Positions 24,001-36,000 of a stretch of 64,000 nt of DNA are shown here, piece by piece. This stretch comes from Escarpia spicata. Lineage: Eukaryota > Annelida > Polychaeta > Sabellida > Siboglinidae. Within the stretch, counting starts at the first letter, position 1, and each line of letters starts with the position of its first letter. The position numbers were made by a program, and so were the translations under genes. The DNA is taken from assembly GCA_963995525.1 (NCBI GenBank), contig OZ023210.1, forward strand, positions 4,194,527 through 4,258,526. The letters run 5' to 3'. Below the pieces are notes generated by a model. That model was not told the origin of the DNA. It saw only the letters and a list, made by a program, of their open reading frames with translations, and made no database searches.

Positions 24001-27000
24001 GGTGTGTTCTGTCCTGACTGTACTTGTTGTTGCCAGACCACTGTGGGGGGGTGTTCTGTCCTGACTGTATTTGTTGTTGTCAAGCCACTGTGGGGGTGTG
24101 TTCTGTCCTGACTGTACTTGTTGTTGCCAGGTCACTGTGGGGTGTATTTCTGCCCTGACTGTACTTGTTGTTGCCAGGCCACTGTGGGGGGGTGTTCTGT
24201 CATGACTGTACTTGTTGTTGTCAAGCCACTGTGGGGGTGTGTTCTGTCATGACTGTAATTGTTGTTGCCAGGTCACTGTGGGGGTGTGTTCTGTCCTGAC
24301 TGTACTTGTTGTTGCCATGCCACTGTGGGGGTGTGTTCTGTCCTGACTGTACTTGTTGTTGCCAGGTCACTGTGGGGGGGTGTTATGTCCTGACTGTAAT
24401 TGCTGTTGTTAGGCCACAGTGAGGTGAGTTCTGTCCTGACTGTACATGTTGTTGCCAGGCCACTGTGCGGGTGTGTTCTATCCTGACTGTACTTGTTGTT
24501 GCCAGGCCACTGTGGGGATGTGGTATGGTCAAGGAAATGCCTGCGCCATCTGAACAAAAGAAATATGTAAGTGCAATGAACGTTCTTCAGGATAAAGCCG
24601 GGTAGTTAGCAGAATTAGGTGTTGAGTGTAGGAGAACCAAGTGAACGCACCGCACATCAAAGGACAAATGTGGTTAGTCATACCTGCCTCTGTAATACTG
24701 CTAATAACAGCTGTTTACAATAGGAATGTTTTGTTGACATTTGTGGGCACAACTTTGCAAAGATGGTCTGTGTATATACCGTCTTTTCCTTTTTCGTTTT
24801 GAAATTAGCGAATGAAAAAGGAAAAAGCAAACAATGTTAATTTTTCGTTTTCATATTTGATGTGTACGAAAAATTAATACAAACTACTATTCGTGGTATT
24901 CCTAATACAGGTTAGAAAAACAAAAAACGATAAAACAATTTTTCGTTTTCACTGCATCAGAATGAAAAACGAAATATGACTGCAGCGCCACTCGTTTTTA
25001 GTTTTTGCATTTAGGAAGCTTCGGCTGCCTTACCGCTTTAGCTAGGGGGCTTCAGCGGGACAATTTGATCGCACTGGCGGCATTTTGAAAACAAATTCGC
25101 TGAAATTGCATCGCTGACAAAGTGGTATTGTTATCGATGCGACTAGTATGGACGAATATTGGTCGTTTCAGCGCCGTTATTTTATGAAAGGTTTCAACTA
25201 TTAAATTTATTATACTGCACTATAATATGTTTTATGGATAAGCACCATATCTTCAGATAATGCGTTTTTTATGTCCTCAGCTGATAAGTTTTTTTCTGTC
25301 ATCAACTAATGAGTTCTTCCTGTCACCAACTGATGAGATCTTTCTGTCACCAACTAATGAGTTCTTTCTGTCACTAACTAATGAGTTCTTCATGTCACCA
25401 ACTGATGAGTTCTTTCCGTCACCAACTAATGAGTTCTTTCTGTCATCAACCAATGAGTTATTTCTGTCACAAACTCATGGATTCTTTCTGTCACCAAATA
25501 ATGAGTTCTTTCTGTCACCAATTACTGAGTTCTTTCTGTCATCAACCAATGAGTTATTTCTGTCACAAACTCATGGATTCTTTCTGTCACCAAATAATGA
25601 GTTCTTTCTGTCACAAACTCATGAATTCTTTCTGTCACCACCTAATGAGTTCTTTCTCTCACAAACTAATGAGTTCTTTCTGTCACCAACTCATGAATTC
25701 TTTTTGTCACCAACTGACAGGTTCTTTCTGTCGCCAACTAATGGGTTATTTCTATCCTCAGCTGATGAGTTCTTTTTGTCATCAACTAATGAGTTATTTC
25801 TGTCACCAACTCATTACTTGGTGACATAATGAATCCATGAGTTGGTGACAGAAATATCTCATTGGTTGGTGACAAAAAGAACTCATCAGCATAGGATAGA
25901 AATAACTGTTACCAACTAATTAGTTCTTTCTGTCACAAACTCATGAATTCTTTCTGTCACCACCTAATGAGTTCTTTCTCTCACAAACTAATGAGTTCTT
26001 TCTGTCACCAAATAATGGATTCTTTCTGTCACCAACTGATGAGTTCTTCCTGTCACCAACTAATGGGTTATTTCTATCCTCAGCTGATGAGTTCTTTTTG
26101 TCATCAACTAATGAGTTATTTCTGTCACCAACTCATTACTTGGTGACATAATGAATCCATGAGTTGGTGACAGAAATATCTCATTGGTTGGTGACAAAAA
26201 GAACTCATCAGCATAGGATATAAATAACTGTTACCAACTAATTAGTTCTTTCTGTCACCAACTCATGGATTCTTTCTGTCACTAACTGATGAGTTCTTTC
26301 TGTCACCAACTAATGAGTTCTTCCTGTCACCAACCAATGAGTTCTTTCTGTCACCAACTCTTGGATTCTTTCTGTCACTAACTGATGAGTTCTTCCTGTC
26401 ACCAACCAATGAGTTCTTTCTGTCACCAACTCATGGATCCTTTCTGTCATCTACTGATGAGTTCTTCCTGTCACCAACCAATGTGTTCTTTCTGTCACCA
26501 ACTCATGGATCCTTTCTGTCACCAACTGATGAGTTCTTTCTGTCACCAACCCATGGATCCTTTTTGTCACCAACTAATGAGTTCTTCCTGTCACCAACCA
26601 ATGAGTTCTTTCTGTCACCAACTCATGGATCCTTTCTGTCACCAACTCATGAGTTCTTCCTGTCACCAACTTATGAGTTATTCCTGTTACCAACTCATGG
26701 ATCCTCTTTGTCACCAACTAATGAGTTCTTTATGTCACCAACCAATAAGTTCTTTCTGTCGCCAACTAATGGGTTCTTTCTGCTTTCTGTCACCAACCAA
26801 TGAGTTATTTCTGTCACCAACTCATGGGTTTTTTCTGTCATCAACTGGTGAGTTCTTTCTGTCACCAACTAATGAGTTCTTTCTGTCACCAACCAACGAG
26901 TTCTTTCTGTCACCAACTCATGAGTTCTTTCTGTCACCAACTCATGAGTGTTTTCTGTCCACAGTTGATGAGTCGATTCTACGGTGAACAACTCAGCTGG

Positions 27001-30000
27001 ATCCTGGTCAAGTTGAATGCCATGCACGAGTTCATGAACAGAAACTCAGTTCAGTTCTCCTATCCCCATGGAAAGGTATTGATGGGGTGACTAATGGGCA
27101 TAAGTTTACTGTGATAGTTCAGTGCACTATTAATGATAACTAGTGATAGTTCAGTGCACTATCAATGATACATCACATCAATTATTATTGTGCATCAGTA
27201 GTTCAGTGTATCTGTGCTTAGTATTGTGATCATGCAAGAGAAGTTGTCCAAGAGGTTCTGTCACATACTTCCTGCATATTCGTATTTTAGAACACAGTGC
27301 AACACGCTTATATTGAACACGGATACAACGAATTGACAGATATAACGAAACAATTTCTTAAGTGCGGGTTTTTTCCCTATCCTCCATTATAAGCGTTATA
27401 AGCCATATTATGAACACGGGTATAACGAATTCACAGTTATTACGAACACCTTTTCCTGAAAAAATTTCGCAGTATAAAAAATTTCTGTCCAACTGAAAAA
27501 CGCCCGGTTATTCGCAAATACTACCCGCCCGTGACCTGGAAGCCATGCCATGGACGCGCAGAGCACAGTGTAAATGAGGGAAATCACTTGTAACAGGGCT
27601 AGGCAGTGAAACAACGCTGCAGTGCACTGCGACTGGCTTGAGGATTTCCTTTTGTCTGGTGCCCTAGCCAACAGCAAACAAGCGTCAATCGAGGACTTCT
27701 TCAAAGCAGATTAACTGGTGTCATTCTGTTTGTGTTGTACAAGAAGTAGTAGTTACCTTGGCTCCGTCCTGCCACAGTTCATGTTTTAGAGTGCTTGAAT
27801 GCGACATGCTCGCCATGTGTTTACATCATACTGTATTTCGTGAGTTTTTTACAGACTGACTGCTATCTTATACTATAACTACACTTAATAGTAACATTTG
27901 TAACTGTTTGATGTGCCATCTAAATAAATGTTGCAAAAATATCATTGCGTTTGATAGATACCTGGCGAATGGTTTAAAAACTGTCACATGCAACACTGCC
28001 TCCTAGTGGGTAAATGCGTAGACGTATATAATGAATTCACTGATATAATGAACTCGTTAGCTACCTGCAAAGTAGTTCGTTATAAGCGTGTTGCACTGTA
28101 TTTTATTTGCTGTGTAAGTGTGTGCTAGATGCACTGATGAGTGTCTGTGATGATTCGATGTCTCTTGCTGTGTTTTGTAGTGTCCATGGTTTGCACCACC
28201 AGAGGGCCGGCGGGTACCGAGGCGATACCCTCGCTGACGAACAAGTCAGACGAAAGTATCAAGGTAAGTCTTGTCAGATGCAAGCAGCTAATATATGATT
28301 CAGTAGACCTATTTATTGCTCCACCTTAACCTATGTAGTTTATTTATATTTACTGATGGCACGTGTGGAAAGGCACAGGATAATGTTATGTCATTAAAGT
28401 TGGTCTTAGAGGAAGGAAAGTAACCATCAACACAGGCATATTCACAATTGTCTCGCAAATTCATGTGAGGATTCTGGTTGCGAGAGTCACCTCAGTTGGT
28501 GTTGTGTCCAACATTAAATAAGATAGTAATACTTTAAATAAGCTACTAGTTTCATCAAAATTACATAAAACTAATTTCACAACCGAATGAACTTGAATTG
28601 GGATGAGCAAAACACTGGTTAAGCGAGGTTTCCATGTTTTTGTAGCAGAGGCAGACAACCAAGAGAGTCAGTCTCTGAAGCAGCTGCATGTGCTGGTGGC
28701 GCGGATGTGTGAGTCTCTCGCCCTCTGGAAGATCCTCTGTGACCACCAGTTCCATGTCATTTGTGCTGCACTCAGCGCGGTTGGTAACTTTATTTCAATT
28801 CATTTCAACATTTTTACTAGGCGTAATCTACTGACATTTTTACAGCTTCATTATTTTATTTCTGTATTTAAATATAATTTACTTGTACCACTGATATATT
28901 GGTTGTGTTTCTTGTGCTGTGTACTTATATATTGATTGTGTTGTGCTGTGCTGTGTACTTATATATTGATTGTGTTATGCTGTGCTGTGTACTTATATAT
29001 TGGTTGTGTTTGCTGTGCTGTGTACTTATATATTGGTTGTGTTTGCTGTGCTGTGTACTTATATATTGGTTGTGTTTGCTGTGCTGTGTACTTTTATGTG
29101 TATCATGCTAATTGTGCTATATAAGATCGATACGTTTTATCAATATATCAGCTTAGTGGAAACCTGATCATGGTATAAATCAGCTTTGTTTCCTGTACAG
29201 CTGGAAATAACATTGCAGATTTGCATTAAGATTTGTGCGTAACTTGTGCATCATTTTTGTGGTTCTGCTTCAGAACCATAAAAATATACGCATAAGTCAT
29301 CTTGACAACTACAAAATTTATATACTAAAACTCACATTAATCCCATTTTGAGATGGTCATGATACAGGGGTGTTCTTTACAGTGGTCATGATACGGGGTG
29401 TTGTTACAATGGTCATGCTACAGGGGTGTTGTTATGATGGTCATGATACAGGGGTGTTTTTATAATGGTCATGATACAGGGTGTTGTTACTATGGTCATG
29501 ATACAAGGGTGTTGTTACTATGGTCATGATACAGGGTGTTGTTACTATGGTCACGATACGGGGGGGGGTTTTATTATGGTCACGATATGGGGTGTTGTTA
29601 CGGTGGAATACATTGTAATTGTATAAACATAAATTTTCGTGGTTATAAAGTCAACTTTCAGTTTCCATGAGTGGAATCCTCTTATAAATATTTTGAGTTT
29701 TTGTTTTGAAACATTAGATACTTTATCTTTTGTGATATAATACAATAAACATTATTAAATGAAGTATTTATGCGTTGGTCTTACTTCTCTCCATTGTAGG
29801 ATCAACAGAACACATTGCGCGGGATGACATTCCGTAACTTTGTCATCATGGGACGCGAGGTAGGCAACTCTTGCCTTCAGTTACTTGTTGACTTAGATTT
29901 GTGCCTTGGAGACAGCACTGTCATTAAAGAGCAAGATAAAAACATGACCTTTATGACATTCTTAAACCGTAGTCCATCGTTACTCCTCACGTACAGTTTT

Positions 30001-33000
30001 GTTACAGAAAATAACAAGTGTCAACATAATTAACCTATCCATCACGTCACCTTTTACCTAGCAAAACCTCCATCAAGCCATCTGAAAACATGTGGCGTGT
30101 TCGGACATTCCATTGTATATTTTGTTGAAATTCTGGCCACAAACGTGTTTCTTTATGACAAACACATGAGGAAAAGTTTTTAAAGTGACGACTGTATGCA
30201 GGAAGGTTTGATTGATGAGATATCATACAACAATAGTAATGTAATTCATTATCAACATTGTTGGCATAGGTTGACGGAGGTCACGCACTAGGTTGACGGA
30301 GGTCACGTACTAGGTTGACGGAGGTCACGCACTAGGTTGCCGGAGGTCACACACTATGTTGACGGGGGTCCCGCACTAGGTTGACGGAGGTCACGCACTA
30401 GGTTGACGGAGGTCACACACTAGGTTGACGGGGGTCACGTACTGGGTTGACGGAGGTCACATACTGGTTGACGGTGGTCACACACTGGTTGGCGGAGGTC
30501 ACGCACTAGGTTGACGGAGGTCACATACTGGGTTGGTGGAGGTCACGCACTGGTTGACGGTGGTCACACACTGGTTGGCGGAGGTCACGCACTAGGTTGG
30601 CGGAGGTCACGCACTAGGTTGGCGGAGGTCACGCACTAGGTTGGCGGAGGTCACGCACTAGGTTGACGGAGGTCACGCACTAGGTTGGCGGAGGTCACGC
30701 ACTAGGTTGACGGAGGTCACGCACTAGGTTGGCGGAGGTCACGCACTAGATTGGCGGAGATCACGCACTAGGTTGACGGAGGTCATGCACAAATATTCGA
30801 TTGTGACTTGGGCAAACCGTGACGTATTGAATACATTAATTACACAGGTATACCACGCAGACATGATACCATTCCAGTGATTTAGTAACATTTGTTGAAA
30901 TATCTACAAGCTTGGTTGTAAAACTATATGTAACATTGTGTGACTCGTGATATTGTGTAACTTGTAACACTGTGTGACTTGTGACATTGTGTAACTTGTA
31001 ACACTGTGTGACTTGTAACACTGTGTGACTTGTGACATTGTGTAACTTGTAACACTGTGTGACTTGTGACACTGTGATATTGTGTTACTTTGTGAGACTT
31101 GACATTGTGTGACTAGTGACAATTTGAAACTTGTGACATTGTGTCATTGTATGATTTGTGACATTGTATGGTTTGTGACACTGTTTGACTATGATATGTG
31201 ACATTGTGTGACTAGTAACAATGTTTGATTTGTTAATTTTTGTGACATTGTGTGATATGAGACATTGTGTGACACATGTGACTTGTGACATTGTGTGACT
31301 TGTGACATTGTGTGACTTGTGACATTGTTACAGATCAGTCGGGTGCTCATCCACAGTCTCATCAAAATGTACCTGGATGACAACGCAGCGACAGACGCCA
31401 TCAGCCACCGTCTGCGAGAGGTCTGTCCTACGCTGTACAGCCCAGAGGACGCCATCTGCTCCAAGGTAGGGATACACATAGACTCCCTTCTTCTCCTCCT
31501 TCTTCATCTTCTTCTTCTGCTCCTTCTTCTCCTTCTTCTTCTTCTCGTTCTTCTTCTTCTCGTTCTTCTTCTTCTCGTTCTTCTTCCCCTCCTTTTTCTC
31601 CTTCTCCTTCTCATTCTTCTCCTTCTTTTCCTTCTTTTACGACTTATTCTCCTTCTTCTTCCCCTTCTTCTTCTTCTCCTCTTTCTTCTCCTTCACCTTC
31701 TTTGTCTTCTACTTCTCCTTCTTCTCTTCCTTCTTCTTCTTCCCCTTCTTCTTCTCCTTCTTCTCCTTCTTCTTTTCCTTCTCTTTCGTCTCCTTCTCCT
31801 TCGTCTCATTCTTCTCCTTCTTCTTCTACTTCTTCTCCTTCTCCTTCTTCTTTTCTCTTTCTTCTTCTTCTCCTTCTTTTCCTTCTTCTCTTTCTTCTTC
31901 ATCTCCTTCTTTTCCTTCTTCTTCTCTTCCTTCTTCTCCTTCTTAAATTTCTTCTTCCCCTTCTTCTTCTTCTGCTTCTTCTTCCCCTTCTTCTTCCCCT
32001 TCTTCTTCCCCTTCTTCTTCTCCTTCTTCTCCTTCTTTGTCTCTGTCTTCTCCTTCTACTCCTTCTCCTTCGTCTCCTTTTTCTCCTTCTGTCAGCTCTG
32101 GTGTGGAGCACCTGTCAGCTCCAGTGTTGAGCACCTGTCAGCTCCGGTTTGGAGCACCTATCAGCTGCGGTGTTGAGCACCTGTCAGCTCCGGTGTTGAG
32201 CACCTGTCAGCTCCGGTGTTGAGCACCTGTCAGCTCCGGTGTGGAGCACCTGTTCCAGCTGAGCTTTAAGAGTGGACACTGGTGCTTTCAGGGCAATGAG
32301 AAGATGCAGATTGCCCGGACTGCCCAGCAGCCCGCTGACCGCAACAAGGCCTTGCAGGAAGCTCTACAGGTCAGTTCTAGTAGCCAGTGGTTAGTGTTGT
32401 GGTCAAGTAGGTCATTCAACAGTCAGGAGTATACTTTGTCTGTCGTCAGTCAACGTAGTTAAAAATACTTAATTTGAAATGCGAAAGCAAAACGTTTTAG
32501 TAACTGCAGGTTCTATTTGTTTTATAGCTTTATTTTTAGGAACATGAGTCACTGCAGTTACAGTTTACGTAAATATTTTCAAACTTGTAAGTGTAAATAA
32601 AATTTTACTGTAACATACTTTTCTTGCCGTATCCAGAGTTGTGCATTTTTTATTGTGTGACTTTGTCTAGTTGTTCAAAAATGTGACTGTTTATTAGTGG
32701 TTCATGGATGGTGTGACTTTTTCTTGTAGTAGTTCAGTAATGATGTGAGTTCTTATGTAGTTGTTCAAGGGTGTTGTGACTTTGTCTAGTAGATGTTTCA
32801 GTACATTGCGGCTTTGTTGTATGTTCGTTCAAGAATGTTGTGACTTTGTCTTGTGGTTTTTCTACGATAGTTTGACTGTCTTGTAGTTGTTCAACAATGG
32901 TATGACTTTGTCTTATATTTGTTCAATGACATTTTGACTTTGTCATTAAATTATTTTTGATCATTATGACTTTGTCATGTAGTTGTTCATGGTCACTGTG

Positions 33001-36000
33001 ACTTTGTCTTGTAGTTGTTCATGGATGTTGTGACTTTGTCATGTAGTTGTTCATGGTCATTGTGACTTTGTAGGTATTCATGATCATTGTGACTTTATTT
33101 TGTTGTTGTTCATGATCATTGTGACTCTGTCATGTAGTGTCATGTTCAAGGATGTTGTGACTTTGTCAAAAAGACCAAAAGACATCAGTTGGCATGGAAA
33201 ATACAGTTATCTTCAGAATCAGGTTCAATATAAGAAGAAACAGACCAAATCAGACTTCACTGCTAACAAGGCTGACGATTTCAAACTATAACCAAAGAAG
33301 TTATGGCAAATGCTGAAAAGTCTCGGAACTTTGTCTCAGCATAAAACTAAGCCAGGGAGTATAGGACTCGATATCAATAACGACATTTTTTTTGATAAGT
33401 CAATGGTATCTGAGCATTTTAACAATTATTTTACTAACCAAGTAGACTGTAATGGTAAATATCAAGGGCAACACATCCAAGACTTCTACAGGTCACTGGG
33501 TGTCACCTGTAATAGTTTCTGTTTAGTGAAGTCAATGAGAACAAAGTACTACGTATTCTTAGCAAACTAAACTCAAACAAGGCAACTGGTCTGGATCTAT
33601 TGTCACCCAGATTTATTAAGGATGGTGCCAGGCTCATTGCGTCTTCTTTGACACATTTTAAATTTATCTTTGTCCACTGGCGAAATTCCAGAAGATCTTA
33701 AATCAGCAAGGTGTTGCCCAATGGTGATTACAGGCCGATCTCGATTCTAAATATGATCTCGAAATTATTTGAGAGGATCGTGTATCAACAGCTGGACGAG
33801 TATCTCAAAGCATATCAGCTCCTATATGAGCAACATCAGCTCCTATATGAGCAACATCAGCTCCTATATGAGCAACATCAGATCCTATATGAGCAACATC
33901 AGATCCTATATGAGCAACATCAGATCCTATATGAGCAACATCAGATCCTATATGAGCAACATCAGATCCTATATCAGCAACATCAGCTCCTATATCAGCA
34001 ACACCAGCTCTTATATGAGCAACACCAGCTCCTATATGAGCAACATCAGCTCCTATTTGAGCAACATCAGTTCCTATATCAGCAACATCAGCTCCTATAT
34101 CAGCAACACCAGCTCCTATATGAGTAACATCAGCTCCTATATCAGCAACATCAGCTCCTATATCAGCAACATCAGCTCCTATATGAGCAACATCAGCTCC
34201 TATATCAGCAACATCAGATCCTATATCAGCATCAGTCTCATTCTAGATCCTTCTATTCTACCGAAACATGTTTAATACTTCTCATAGACTTCTTAAAACT
34301 GGAGTAAGATAAATGTAATTCTATAGATATGGTGCTTTTTGACCTTCAATCAGTTGAAATTGGTGGTACCTTATTGAAACCGATGACTGTCACATGTGGT
34401 GTACCTCAAGGGTTAATTCTCGGACCCTTACTGTTTCTAATATATATTAATGATATTTCATCGGCTGTTCGCTTCAAACTTCTTTTGTACGCTGACAATT
34501 TGGCCCTCATAGTTTCGGGTAAGAACACCCAACACATCCAAGAAAGTGTCTCTTCGGAGCTTGAGGCAGCCAGAGAATGGCTGATAAATAACAAACTGTC
34601 CCTCCATTTAGGCAAAACTGAATCAATTCTTTTTGGATCAAAACGTAAACTGCACACATGCAACTCCATCCAGGTGAAATGTGCTGGCAACACATTGACG
34701 TGTCAGACGCATGTTAAATACCTTTAATGTTAAGTACCTCGGTGTAGAGTTAGATCAGTCACTAACTGGAGGAGTGGCTGAGAAGATAATTTGTAAATCA
34801 AATGCTAAGTTAACATTCTTGTACAGGCAAACAAGAAATGTCAACATGAAAACAAAAACACTTCTTACCTTCTTATCTTAATACAATGTCATTTTGACTA
34901 TGCCTGTTCAACATGGTTCTCGGGTTTAACCAAGAAATATAAAACTAGACTACAGTGCACCCAGAACAAGGTAATCCGTTTCCTTCTTAATGCACCAGCC
35001 AGAACCCACATTGGATCAACAGAGTTTAGACAGGTCAACATGTTACCAGTGGATCTACGGGTTAAACAACTAAAATTGAACCTTGTCTATAATATTGTCA
35101 ATGACAGAGCACCGATTTATTTGTCCGATTCTTTCAACGTAACACGCAAGCAGCATGGTATAAATACAAGATTTAGTACTTTGTCTCTTCATGTGACGTA
35201 TGTTAAATCTTTCAGTCAAACTTCTTTTTACTACACAGACATGGAATGAATTGCCATATAACATACAAGGTGCTACGAACAAGAACCAATTTAAACATTT
35301 AGTCAAACAGTTTTTGTTCAATTACCTTAATGATCATTAAGCCAGCACAGTTGTTTACTTTTAATTCATCGTATTTTTGAGGGACATGTATTTTATGTTT
35401 CATTTTTTATTGATTACGCATCTTTTGTAAAAAGTTTTTAATTTAAAAACGTATGTATTTGTAGTACATGAGTCGGTTTTTCAAATGACTTAATAATGCT
35501 TATAATCAGGAGGTAATCTCCCTCCCTTAATATTACAATTATCAATGTCTTTTGACATCTGAACAGTAACTAGTATTTGTTTATTATTGTTGTTTTAGTC
35601 TGTTATTTTGTCATATTATATTAATATATGTCTCATGTATTTGTCTGTGTCTGTCCAAGGACCACAATGGAGACAAGTGCTGCACTTTCTTGTGTCATCC
35701 TTTATATTTAATGTAACCTGTATTTATATTTTATGTGTACAAGCTGACACTTTATATGGAATAAATCAATCAATAGTTGTTCATGGTCATTGTGACTTTG
35801 TGTTGTAGTTGTTCATGGTCATTGTGACTTTGTGTTGTAGTTGTTCATGGTCATTGTGACTTTGTAGGTGTAGCTGTTCATGGTCATTGTGACTTTGTTT
35901 TGTAATTGTTCATAGTCATTGTGATTTTGTTTTGTAGTTATTCATAGTCATTGTGATTTTGTCTTGTAGTTGTTCAAAGACGTTGCAGCCGAGTTAGACC

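Larger units (their letters stand above)
33168..35774 (+). mobile_element. 5'-truncated non-LTR retrotransposon (LINE)
   Basis: An RT-only LINE inserted in the exon 22 acceptor array. Translated pieces show [28 protein letters not shown], the [17 protein letters not shown] block, and [17 protein letters not shown]. The catalytic YxDD box reads YADN at about 34488, so the last Asp is replaced by Asn. Several stops and frameshifts are present. The 3' end is ATAAATCAATCAAT and the array resumes at once. No endonuclease domain. Dead copy. Confidence 0.88.

Noticed and set aside
21744..24557. 452-codon minus-strand frame rich in Gln/Ser/Thr
   Set aside because: Exactly covers the acceptor array; period and content explain it. 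No flanking promoter or introns.
25260..27090. FFLSPTNE / SSFCHQLM repeat proteins
   Set aside because: 24-bp array artefact, except that the last frame runs into the true exon 16.
31489..32176. Leucine-rich and Arg/Lys-rich open frames
   Set aside because: Polypyrimidine tract read in different frames.
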